Assembly: GCA_000320605.2 (NCBI GenBank)
Contig: KB445797.1
Span: forward strand, 1,572,473 to 1,636,472
Length of the DNA stretch: 64,000 bases
Source of the DNA: Gelatoporia subvermispora B
Taxonomy: Eukaryota; Basidiomycota; Agaricomycetes; Polyporales; Gelatoporiaceae
Direction: 5' to 3'
Shown: piece after piece, positions 9,520 through 19,509 of the stretch
Numbering within the stretch: position 1 is the first letter of the stretch
Layout of the letters: the number at the start of each line of letters is the position of its first letter
Made by a program: the position numbers and the translations under genes
The notes under the pieces: model-generated
Told to the model about the DNA's origin: nothing
Seen by the model: only the letters and a program-made list of their open reading frames with translations
The model's database searches: none

Positions 9520-12303
9520 TCAGTACTCCTCCACTTCAGACAGAGAAGCATACTCAGACACAGTCTGATCGTCGTCATCGTAATATTCCAGTACGACCTC
9601 CCGCATTGCATAGCGCATAATGGGCGTGATGGGGACGAGCTTCGGGCCCACGACCTCCTCGTCCTCCTCCGGCTGCCGCGCGTTGACGAACCGCTCCTGG
9701 AACTCCTCGTCCGACATGGGGACCATGTCACCATAGTCGTACTCATACGTCCCGTCCGCGTCGTTCACCATCGTCCCATCGCTTCCGCCGGCCATCCGTG
9801 CGCGCACGCTGTCACGCGGCCGCATGCTGTCGCGGGGCCGCATGCTATCGCGGAGGCGCACGCTGTCGCGCATGCGCATGCTCATGCGCGCGTCGGGGTG
9901 CTCCCTCGCGATGGGGTCTGTCCAGCGGAGGTCGAGGATTCGGCCCTTGACCATTCCGTCCACCGCCCGCACGCCCATCTCGCGGCACAGCAGGAAGTAC
10001 GGCAGGCACCGCGCGCCCGGCTGCGCGAGCCTGTTCATCACCTTGAGCAGCTGCAGCGCGGTGAAGTCTGCATGGAATTGCGGCGCGTCTGCTCCGTTAA
10101 CACTAGTGTCCCCGAATGTCGGCGGGGCACCGTGCGGGTCAGCAGTGAGCGGAGAGTAGATGCGGAAGCCGGTGTTCGAGCCCGGAGCCGGCGACAGGCG
10201 GTGGATGGCATGTTGAGCCGCGTCTTGTGGGCTTTGGGGACTGGGTACAGACTCGCCGCCTTCGGCACCAACAGGTCGGGGTGGCGCTTGAGCAGAATGG
10301 ATGATGTGGAGGTTAAGAAGGGCATGAGCTTGCAAGAAGTGAGAGCTTTGCCGAACTGTAAGTCCCCACGATATCAGTTAGGGTTTCTTTCCTGACATGA
10401 CAGTAACCTACTTTCTAGTCGCCCATTGGCATTGACTGCCACGCCATGAACCTCTGGATAGCAAGCAGGAGCTAACCAAGACTCACTATAATCTGTGACG
10501 TAGTCTTGCCAATGCGCGAGTTTGCCTCCGAACGCTTCATACAGGCGCTCAAAATTCAATCCCGATCTCAGAGGCTCCGGCACGGTGGGCAAGATACGCT
10601 CAAGGTAGAAGCGTTTGGTCTCCGGCTTTGGATAGTCCCCTATCGTAATGATCTGCACAACACAACATATCGTCAGCAACGTGGCTGGAGTTGCCCGCGG
10701 GACAAGTTGCCCTCACCTTGCAATGTTGCATGACATTCAGCTGCCGCAGCCAGGTCTGGTAGAACGGGTCGCTCGTTGCGTGTATGACATGACAGAGTCG
10801 ATCCTGCTTCGTCAGCACCAGCATCGCGTCAAGCAGACACTTCATCGCATCGATCGAGCGAATAAGAGCTGGGCTATTGCAGCCACATACAATCAGTCAA
10901 AACCTGAGGCGGACACACTCCACGTACAGTTTGTGCGCCTCATCAATTAAGAAGACCGGAATCTTCTTCGCGGGGGGCGTAATGCCCTTGCCCTTTTCCT
11001 GTGGGTTCGCCCTCCCGTTCTCCCTCGGCGGCTCTATCTGCACCGTCGTCTTCGGCTCTGCGCGCTTCTGCTTTCGCCCGAATATGCGTGTCCGCCAGGG
11101 GGATCGCTTCGACGTCTGCCCTTGCACGGTGGAGCGTTCCGATGCGGCATCATTGTCCGTGCCTTGCTTCTGCGAAGACGAGCTGGACGACAGGGCCTCC
11201 TGCGAGGGCTGGAAGTTCCAGTACCGCAGGAGGGAGCTCTGGAAGATCTCCATGAGCCGCGCGACATCGCTTGTCTTGATCTCGCCCAGGGTGGTGTGGG
11301 CCGGCGAGTCCCCATTTGGTGAGGCGTTGGCCATGCGGCGTTCTACGTTCAGTCTGTCATGCTGAAGTCCCAATACGTGGAAGGGTCAGCGAAGAGTCAA
11401 CATTATGTGGCATCAGAGCTACCTTGAATGCCCATGCATCTTTCTCGAACTCCTTGTATCCTGGCATATCCGGGTCCTGAGCGATGCTCATAAAATATGA
11501 TTCCATCTGCTGACTGAGAAACGATGAGCCATTCTGTGGGACATAGTTTGTTGTGCAGCTAACCTGAGGCTGATGTACAGACTCGCCAAATCTGCGAAAC
11601 CGGCGATACGCAAGTCGAAGTGTAGAACACGATACGTAGGGCGTGTCAGGACTTGGCGTAGCAGTGCTGTCTGGGTATCGAGAGCGTGTGAGACGCGCCG
11701 CCACATTGCTTGACCTCGGACGGGTGCTTATGAGCACTACTCACCTTGCCAACACTGCTAGCACCAAACAGGACGGTAAAACTCGGTTCACCCTCCAGAG
11801 CACGCTCGATGGCCTTGATCTCTGCCGGTCTATCGAAGAAACCAGGAAGGCCCGCGAACGTGTGCGTTGGCGTGAGCTGCGCGCGTTCGCGTGACTCTGC
11901 GAGCTCCCTCCTGGTCTCCTCCAGCATCCTCCTAGACTCTGTGAGTGATCGCAGCGTCTCCGAAGGCTGTGTGATATCGGACAAGGGACGGCGAACGGTC
12001 AAAGACATGGTCAGTCAGGAGAAGAGGATGGCGTACGTTGGCAAGGACGCCAATGATCTCTCCCAGCCCGAAGAAATTACGCTTGCGCACGTCGTTCGGC
12101 AGGGGCATGCCTCTGCGGCGCGGTATGTTCGAGCGGAAGAGCCAGTGGAGGTGCAGCGACGTCTGGGACGCCACGGAGTGCAAGCTCTGCCTGCGCGAGT
12201 GGGGATGCGAGGGCGTGCGGTGGCGGCGCGTGGCGTCCTGCACGCCTGGAGTACTCTGGGATATCTCGGGTCGGCTGTGCGAGCTACTTCCGGGGCGTGC
12301 CAT
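9520..12303 (-). CDS. AAA-type/archaeal-like P-loop ATPase
   Basis: Start is ATG 12303. A Ser/Arg/His-rich leader leads to RKRNFFGLGEIIGVLAN and, across an intron, a Glu/Arg-rich coiled region (SRRMLEETRRELAESRERAQ). Then comes LPGFFDRPAEIKAIERAL and Walker A FGASSVGKT, which is split by an intron after GK. Next are VLHFDLRIAGFADL, a Ser/Lys-rich insertion of about 100 residues, and Walker B VFLIDEAHKL. Later exons give VIHATSDPFYQTWL (sensor-1-like) and a winged-helix-like segment YERLYEAFGG. The C-terminus holds a repeat of RDSM/RDSV units (about 9800-9880) and an acidic tail. The domain resembles the archaeal ATPase_2/STAND group, and similar proteins are widespread in agaricomycetes. The substrate is unknown. 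Confidence 0.8.
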
Positions 12304-13159
12304 GATGCAGTCGCTTGGAGCAATCAGAGTCTGGCCGCTGCGGCTGATGAGGGTGAAGGGACGTGCGGACGATGGATAAGAGTTGGTGCTAGGGCAATGA
12401 GAGGGGATCACACAGGAGCGAGGTGATAATATTGCGGAAGATGAGATGCCAATGCAGACAGGCAGGCGAACATCCGGATAACGGCAGGCGGGCGGACGTC
12501 GCGCTGCCTGGCATATGGGCCACGTCCCGGCGCGAACTGTGTGCATTATGGCTGATTCCAGTGTTCCAAACCTACATGAATCGGGTCACAAGAGTGAAGA
12601 AAGCGATACACGTTTTCCAGCAGTAATACACGAGGCTGAGATCCGGCAGGCCAGGAGCGCGACACCGACGGCTTTCCACCTTGGAAGGAATGACTGTATC
12701 CCGGACCAAGTCGCCGAAGCGAGCTCGGGAACTCCGTAACGGTGAATTTTGACAATTCGAGAAGCGATTGGACTAGAGGTCGAGCACAAGCAGACGTGAA
12801 GAGAGGACTAGAGCCGCTGGCCAACATCGTCGTCATCCGTCGCGCCCAGCCCACGTTGCACGGCTTCGACCAACTCGGACATCACTTCGCCACAAATTCG
12901 AGAATATCACTCCAGCTGTGAAAGTGTTCCCGTGAGCCAGGGCATCGGACGAAGAAACTGAGCAACTAGACGGAGAGAGATAGACATTGACGTCGATGAA
13001 GAAGTTGTAACGACTGATACCACTCAGCGTCTCGGGTCTCGACTGCTGAAACATCTCCTCAGCGCATACTTCTGACGCTCATCACCTTGTCCCACCGGGT
13101 CGCAGAACACTGCCTATTCACCCGACAACTTGACTTGTCGCGAGTCCTATCTGACTGAC
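12304..13159. promoter_or_regulatory. Divergent intergenic region
   Basis: About 860 bases lie between two divergently transcribed genes and must hold both promoters. Open frames here are short, with no family motif. No clear TATA pair or repeat was seen. Confidence 0.5.
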
Positions 13160-15124
13160 ATGAAGGATGTTTTGCTCGTCGGTTGCGGAGCTGTAGGAGC
13201 TATCTGTACATGCGACTCCTATCATCCGGCCAGCTCGTTCTAACCGTCAAATTCGTGCATGGATCATCGCAAATGGTCTGACATCCAGATTCTCTCATTC
13301 TGAAGAGAAGTCAGAAGGCACGTGTTACGGTTGTGGCCAGGAGCAACTACGAAACTGTGAACGGTACGTTGCATGCACCGCACTCTATAGTCAGCAATGC
13401 TATACAAATTGCCCCGTTTCAGCTCAGGGACTCAATATCAAGAGTCGAAAATATGGAAATCATTCATCCTGGAAGCCTGATCGATGTGTGTCGAACTCCA
13501 TTATGAACATCAGTTGGATGACCTTGGTGTCGTACAGTGTTTTCAAGCGTTCAGCAGGCATCGGACCGCCCCTATTCTTATGTTGTACTTACAACCAAGG
13601 CCATCCCAGAGTTGACACGGACGCCAACCGTCCTCGCACCGCTATTATCCTCGCCGTACGTCGATGACCACCCGCAACCGGCGTATGTCATCATGCAAAA
13701 CGGTCTGGGCGTTGAGGCCGATCTGTACAAGGCGCTGAAGGAGCTCAGACCCGTGGAAGAACCAAAGATCATTGGCACTGCAGTTTGGATTGGCACAGGT
13801 ATGATCGGTGAGAATGTGGTGGAACATAACGATTTTGTGAGTGGCCCCTATCCTTGCCAAACAATACCACAGACATGTTTGTCAAAAGGCGCAATCCCGC
13901 CACATCGAGGGAGCTCCGCGCTCCCTCTCCTGTCTCCGTATCAGCAGCGTATATAGGCGGCGCATAATTGCGCCCCCCGCTGAGGGAGCTCCGCTCCTCC
14001 CTCCCCTGTCAATACGCTCGACAGACGGTGTAGGGAGCTTGCTCCTCCCTCTCCTGTCAGTCCGCTTGACAGGCATACCCAGGGAGCTTGCTCCTCCCTC
14101 CCCTGTCGATCCGCTCGACAGATGCATCCTGGGCTCCGCCCACCCTCCTATCGATCCGCTCGATAGCGTATCCGGCCGTGTCCCCACCGCCGCGTATCCA
14201 ATTGCCCCCGGGCAGTTGCGTATCCCGCATATGCCTATGCTGCGTAACCAGCGCATCCGTGTGCTGCGTATCTCTGGTCACGGCCGACCCCAAACATCCG
14301 ATCACGAAGCACGAACGGGCAGCCGTGTGCCTTCCACTGGCATTCGTTGGCCAGCATACCATGTGAGGGTGTCATCTGTGTTGCACTCACTGACCAGTTT
14401 GGTCTGGGCAGGATCGTGTCCAGATGGGTGTATACCGTCCCGACCAGACGATCACACAGAACACGTCCGCCGAGTCTGCCCTCCTCGAGGACTTTGCCGC
14501 GATGTTACGCGCGGGCGGAAGTGACGTGACAGTCGTGCCCGAAATCCAGCGGATCAAGTACTCCAAGAACTTCTGGAACGCCGTCCTCGGCGCGTCCGCC
14601 GCGCTTTCGCGCTTCCCGCTCACCGCCGTCTTCCGTGCCCCGCGCAATGAGTTCGGCGCCCCAGGCAACAGTGACACGTCCGCTGTTCCGAGCGCGTCCC
14701 CGCTCATCGCCGCGCACACGATCCCCTTCCTGCGCGATGCACTCACGGAGCTGTACGCGCTGGGTACTGCGCTCTTCCCGCCCTCAGAGGCAGGGCCGGG
14801 GCTCGACCCGGACATCGTGCAACGGACGCTGCGCAACACGGCGAACATCCATGCGCGCCCGGACGCAATGCACCGCGCGAGCATGCTCGTAGATATCGAG
14901 AAGGGCCGCCCGATGGAGGTCGAGGTGGTCTTGGGTGAAGTGGTGAGGATGGCGAAGGAGAAAGGGATTGCAGTCCCGGTGCGTGTGAGACTTCCGTTGG
15001 TCATGCACATTACGCTGATTCTTCGAGGGACCGTCTCTAGCGTGTTGAGGCTCTGTACGCATTGCTCTTGATCGTCCAGAATCAGCTACTGCATCAGTAT
15101 CAGGAGAAGAAGGCTGTGCTGTAA
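13160..15124 (+). CDS. Ketopantoate reductase family protein (ApbA/PanE-like)
   Basis: NADPH-dependent 2-dehydropantoate reductase fold. ATG 13160 gives MKDVLLVGCGAVGAI, a GxGxxG dinucleotide-binding start. Splicing (acceptor ATCCAG) continues YSLILKRSQKARVTVVARSN. Later exons give YVVLTTKAIPEL, VIMQNGLGVEADL, GTAVWIGTGMIGENVVEHNDF, then DRVQMGVYRPDQTI, KNFWNAVLGASAALSRFP and the C-terminal helical domain with IEKGRPMEVEVVLGEVVRMAK and RVEALYALLLIVQNQL. The intron between HNDF and DRV (13837-14411) is 575 nt, about ten times the local norm, and carries a repeat array. All other introns are ordinary. The frame is intact through TAA at 15122. Fungal members of this family are often not the pantothenate enzyme, so the substrate stays open. 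Confidence 0.85.
13902..14165. repeat. Tandem hairpin repeat array inside the PanE-family intron
   Basis: Four to five diverged units of roughly 50 bases. Each has a GGGAGCT-(T/C)GCTCCTCCC palindrome followed by CTGTC-(spacer)-GACAG, or CTATC/GATAG in the last unit. Clear units begin near 13982, 14032, 14080 and 14131. A related leading unit near 13908 is separated by an extra 50 bases containing GGCGCATAATTGCGCC. Confidence 0.8.
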
Positions 15125-15247
15125 CTGGTGTGGTATGGATGTGGTAGACTCGCTGCAGTCGGCTCATAGAGTAGAAAGTGTAAGATTGAGAGCCGAATTA
15201 TACTACAATGTGCTGCATGCATCTGATTCTACAGTGAGATGCCTACT

Positions 15248-18200
15248 TCACTCTAGACCAGCATATCGTACGTCTGCGTTCGCCTCTAGCCAGCTCATCC
15301 ACTTCTTCAGGAACGGACCTCCATGCTGCACGGTAGATGAGTCACCTACGATGCACTGAGGCTCCGGGATCAGTATCAAGCAGTGTGAACGGCCACTCTT
15401 TGTGTCAACTCACAAGATGACGTTTCGCGCGAGTCATAGCCACTGTCAAATGGATCAATGCTGAGCTGGAGGGTGATAAGTCTCGAAGTACATACCATTC
15501 AGCCTACGTTTATCCTTGAGGAAGCCAACTTCACGCTGATGGACAGTGATGATGAGGAACAGATATCACCACAGGATATGTGATAGTCACCTTCTCATTG
15601 CTGCGTACCAAACTGATAATAACCGCGTCTTTCTCCCGACCTTGCATCCCGTCAACGGTGCCGATCTCCAGATCGGGGCCGTACGCGGGACGGAGAAGAG
15701 TAGTGAACAGCGCTACTTGAGCTTGATACCTAATCGAATGAACATGGTCAGTTGTGACCTACATATTCGTTGACTGCACCTACGGTGTGATGATAGCAAT
15801 CTGCGATGCGAGAACTCCGGCGCCGACCTAACATACCCTAAGCAAGTAATGATACGATCAGTCCCACAAGACGTACCAGCTGCTCGATCCAATTTTTTAC
15901 AACAGTCGCCTCGTTCTCATTACATCGACTGCCCTCATCGCCATCGCCCTCTACACGCTCAAAGTACTCGCATCCTGCCGTGTCGAAGAAAACAACAGGC
16001 GTTGCAAGGATCTCTTTCTCGTCTTCCTCAGACTCAGCCTTGGCGTTCGGCAGGTCGCGCAGAAGGTGCGAGGATACGGATGGATGGGATGCCAGTCTGC
16101 CGTGGTACATTGTTTTGGAGGGGAAGGCGGCGATCTGCGCGTGCATGCTGAGTTTACCATGTAGTCAGCATCAAGCTAGATGATGTTGGCGAGGCGGGGA
16201 GTATTACCGATACTGCACATTGAGCATACGTTTGATGCCGGGGCCATACATGTTTTCGAGACGATCGAATAAGGTTGTCTCCAACGTCTTAGGTGGGCGG
16301 AGTCTTTGCGGCCGCAATACCTTTGGCTTTCCACCCTGCTTGATTGCCCGAGATTCCTGGGTCTTTACCTCCTCCTCTTCAGTCAATCTGTCGGACAGTT
16401 CCTCTTCGTCGCCAGATGTGTCCTCGGACGATGAAGGCGGCACGTCCTCCGCGTCATTGGCATGCTCTGACGCCCTGCTTTGGGGCTTCGATGACTTCGT
16501 CGGCGGCTTTGACATACCCTTGGGAATTTTGTTCTTCTTGCTCTCTTTGGCGTCAGACTTGCTCTTGACATCGCGCTTCTTCCCATTGCTCCCTGCAGAT
16601 ATAATGGTGGGAGGTAATTGCATGGGGTCACCAGCTAGGATGAGTTTCTTCGCTTTGAAAATCGGGATCCAGCAAACCTGGTGATCGCACGCTCAGGGAG
16701 GCATAATGGCTACAGAAGCAACAAAACTTACTGCTTCAACAGCCTGTGTAGCTTCGTCGATGATGACGACATCGAATTCGTGATTCCGTATCTGCCGGCC
16801 ACCTGAAGAATGGCATGTAGCAAGAACGACCTGTAGTCTACATCAGGGTTCAGCTGTGTAAGAGCAAGGGAGTCATGCCTACTTGCGATTCACTCAGGAC
16901 GCTCTCCACAACGCCACTCTCGCGTTGACGATACCTGGGCATCAACCATAAGCTTCACGGCAGGGGAAAGACAGGCGTTCTACCCACTCTTTCCGCAACG
17001 CTTTAACCTCCTCCCAAATTTTCTTCCGCTCAGCACCACGAGGAGCTTTGCCTTTCACACCCTTGCCTTTGCCAGAAAGAACATCCAAAGCTGCCTCTAG
17101 TTCATTCTTGACATCCTTGGCAAGAGCCGCCTAGCGTGAGTTGCCATGATCAACATCGAAGCCTAGGATGTCTCAAAATTTGCATAATCACCTGTTCGCT
17201 TCTGCTCGCCTTCACTTCCAATGTTGAGTCAAGAACGCCTTCATGTGCCATGACACGTGCTGGATGACCTATGCGAGTGACCTTGAGTTTCTCTCCATTT
17301 TGTGGCGCTGGGAGGGCTAACAATCTCTCCAAAATATTATCGACTGAGAGATTAGAAGCGCCACAGACAAGGAGACGGAGGGACTTCGGGTTCGAAGGAG
17401 TCGCTGTCGTCATCTGGCGGATGACCTCAATGAGAGTATGTGTCTTTCCGGTACCTGCGCTTGCTCAGACACGGCGTGTCCATTTTTATGAAGGCCTTAC
17501 CAGGTGGACCATGAATACATGCGACTTCTGGTGACTCCAGTGCGAACTTCACCGCCTCCTTTTGACTTTCGTTCAAAGAGTCGTCGAAGAACTTGAGCCC
17601 TTTGATGGGCATCTTCTCTGATGGCGCCGACATACCCATCAAGACGTGTATCAGATTCGTAACCTTTGGCAGAGACTTGTCCGTCTGGAACGGCTATCAA
17701 GAATCAAAATTTCGGATATAATATACGACTCCGCTATACTGACCGAGGGTGCGTCTCCAGGTAGTACCAACTTCTCCAACTGATCGATTGCTTTGTCCAT
17801 CCTGGCGCGTCCATGAGTCCATGCTGAGATACGTCCTACATGCGGCCAGACACTCGCCGATCGTATGTTACACTATTTGCCAACTTGACAACACGACATC
17901 GCTCAGGAAGGTCGAGGTCTTCGCTTGACTCAGAGGGGTTAACTGCAATGACGATCCGCACATCTGAGAGCTTCGATGGCATCAGTGGTGCTAATCGGCC
18001 TTCAAAGACGGATATCATGCCTTGTATACTACTCCCTCCACGCCTCCCGAGCGCTGGCTGTCTGCGTTACCACTAATAGGTTTCTTGCCTTTGGCTGGTT
18101 TACGAGCACCTGATGCGGGGGAGACATTCTCTTCTATGCGAGCGAGGTCTCCGGGCCTTTGTGAGGAACGTTCAGTTGTTGCTCCAAGATAAAACCATAC

Positions 18201-18524
18201 GTAGACATATACCTCAAAGTATGTGAAGGAAATATGGGAGTCGAATGATACGCCGTCGGACGTTCCAGCTCAACTAGACTGCGCTTTCAGCGCGTCAGTT
18301 GCAAACGAAAACAGCAGGTAAAGCAGACCATACGTTTTACCTCCCAGTCCAATGTTTACGCTTGCTATACCAAGTCCGCCGAGAGCTAATCCTTTCTGTT
18401 CCAGTACCCTAGGGCCACAATTCGACAGTAGAAGGGATGTGCGTTCAACCTCTGCTTCGCGCTCCCTGGCAAGTAGCTGTCGATGACGAACAATAAAAGC
18501 TCGCAAGTCCGCATCCGAGGCCAT
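15248..18524 (-). CDS. SF1 helicase of the Hcs1/IGHMBP2 (SMUBP2) type
   Basis: UPF1-like 5'-3' DNA/RNA helicase. Start is ATG 18524 (MASDADLRAFIVRHRQLL). The N-terminal beta-barrel region includes RPGDLARIEEN and later VKLANSVTYDR. The helicase core starts FFDDSLNESQKEAVKFAL; Walker A CIHGPPG-TGKTHTLIEVIRQM is split by an intron. Further motifs are LVCGASNLSVDNILERLL, DEATQAVE (DEAD-box-like motif II), LILAGDPMQLPPTII, then an acidic/Lys/Ser insertion of about 100 residues (16300-16570) before LFDRLENMYG. The C-terminal motifs are VVFFDTAGCEYFE, TVDGMQGREKDAVIISLVRS, KDKRRLNVAMTRAKRH and CIVGD. The insertion in domain 1 is longer than I expect for the family. More than ten short introns are present and the frame is intact. 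Confidence 0.88.
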
Positions 18525-19509
18525 CACGGTGTCAAAGGTAGTATCAATACGCCGTACTGGTCACCTTAGAGTCCGAGACGAACACCGCGATTCAGCGCGA
18601 TTGGCGTGAACGGAGCACAAACCTGGACTCGATTGAATACTGCCTGAGAGGAGATTTATCTAATCTTATCAGATAACTCTGAAGCTGATCTTCAGTGCCG
18701 AGCCACCGCTGTTGAACCCGGCGACCCGAAAGTTGTCCTCTCGCCCCATAGTCACGAATTAACCCATGCTTCCAACGTTGAAATCTTGGCTATGTTTCTC
18801 TAAGCATCGGTTTCTCATCCTTATCCTAGGTTTCAGCAAATATTGGCGCTCTTGGGCCCAGCCAGGCCTTCAGGGTCCAACGTCTTCACGGCTTGATTGC
18901 CTAAGATGTCCATTTTCATCCACGACAGCGGTAATTATGCCGTGTGCTCACGCATGTCCAGTTTCTCGGCTGTAATTGGCTGTTCCTGGTGCTCTGCCAG
19001 TCTGGAGCTATGCTGGACTACTGCTCACAGTGCCTTGCTTGGCTGGTCAGGCATGCCGTTCACTCCGGAGCTCAGGACAAGATTTTGAGGCTACCTGCCC
19101 CAAGATATTTCAGGCCCATAATGATCCAATTGGTTGCTAATCGATGCGCACAATCATGTTGCTTGACGACCGGGCTTTTGAGTACCTCGCGTTGAGAGAC
19201 ATGGGAAGGTGATCTACACCGCACGTTGGTCGGGGTCTTCCTATATCTATCGGATCTACTCCGCTGCGCCTCTTGTTCAATCAAAGCAGTGAGTGCCTCG
19301 TCGCTCTCTGCCACCTTCCACTAGGTTTCCGTGCTGACGTAACCGCCACGACCGGTACAGAGACGGAGAGCTTCAGGGACGTGCTGATCCATCTTCACTC
19401 CGTGAAACAACATTGATGTAGAAGTTCGGGTGCTTCTACTTCTGGCGTAGCCGGATACATCCACACGGGGACACTTATAACCAGCTGCACTACGCAAGGC
19501 TAGCGCATC
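18525..19509. promoter_or_regulatory. Divergent intergenic region
   Basis: About 1 kb between the Hcs1-like helicase (-) and the ADP-ribosyltransferase gene (+). A TTATAA stretch lies about 35 bases before the latter's ATG. No gene-like frame with family motifs was seen. Confidence 0.5.

Noticed and set aside
9487..10395. 302-codon plus-strand frame
   Set aside because: Antisense to the 3' exon of the AAA ATPase; its His/Arg/Ala bias is the mirror of the RDSM repeat.
11932..12546. Separate gene upstream of the AAA ATPase
   Set aside because: Splicing joins GVLAN to PSETLRSLTE in frame, so it is the first exon of that gene.
13902..14165. CRISPR-like array
   Set aside because: Units are contiguous diverged tandem repeats without unique spacers, in a eukaryotic intron.
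13837..14411. Ketopantoate reductase gene broken by an insertion
   Set aside because: Normal GTGAGT donor and CAG acceptor bound the extra sequence and the frame continues exactly, so it is a long intron.
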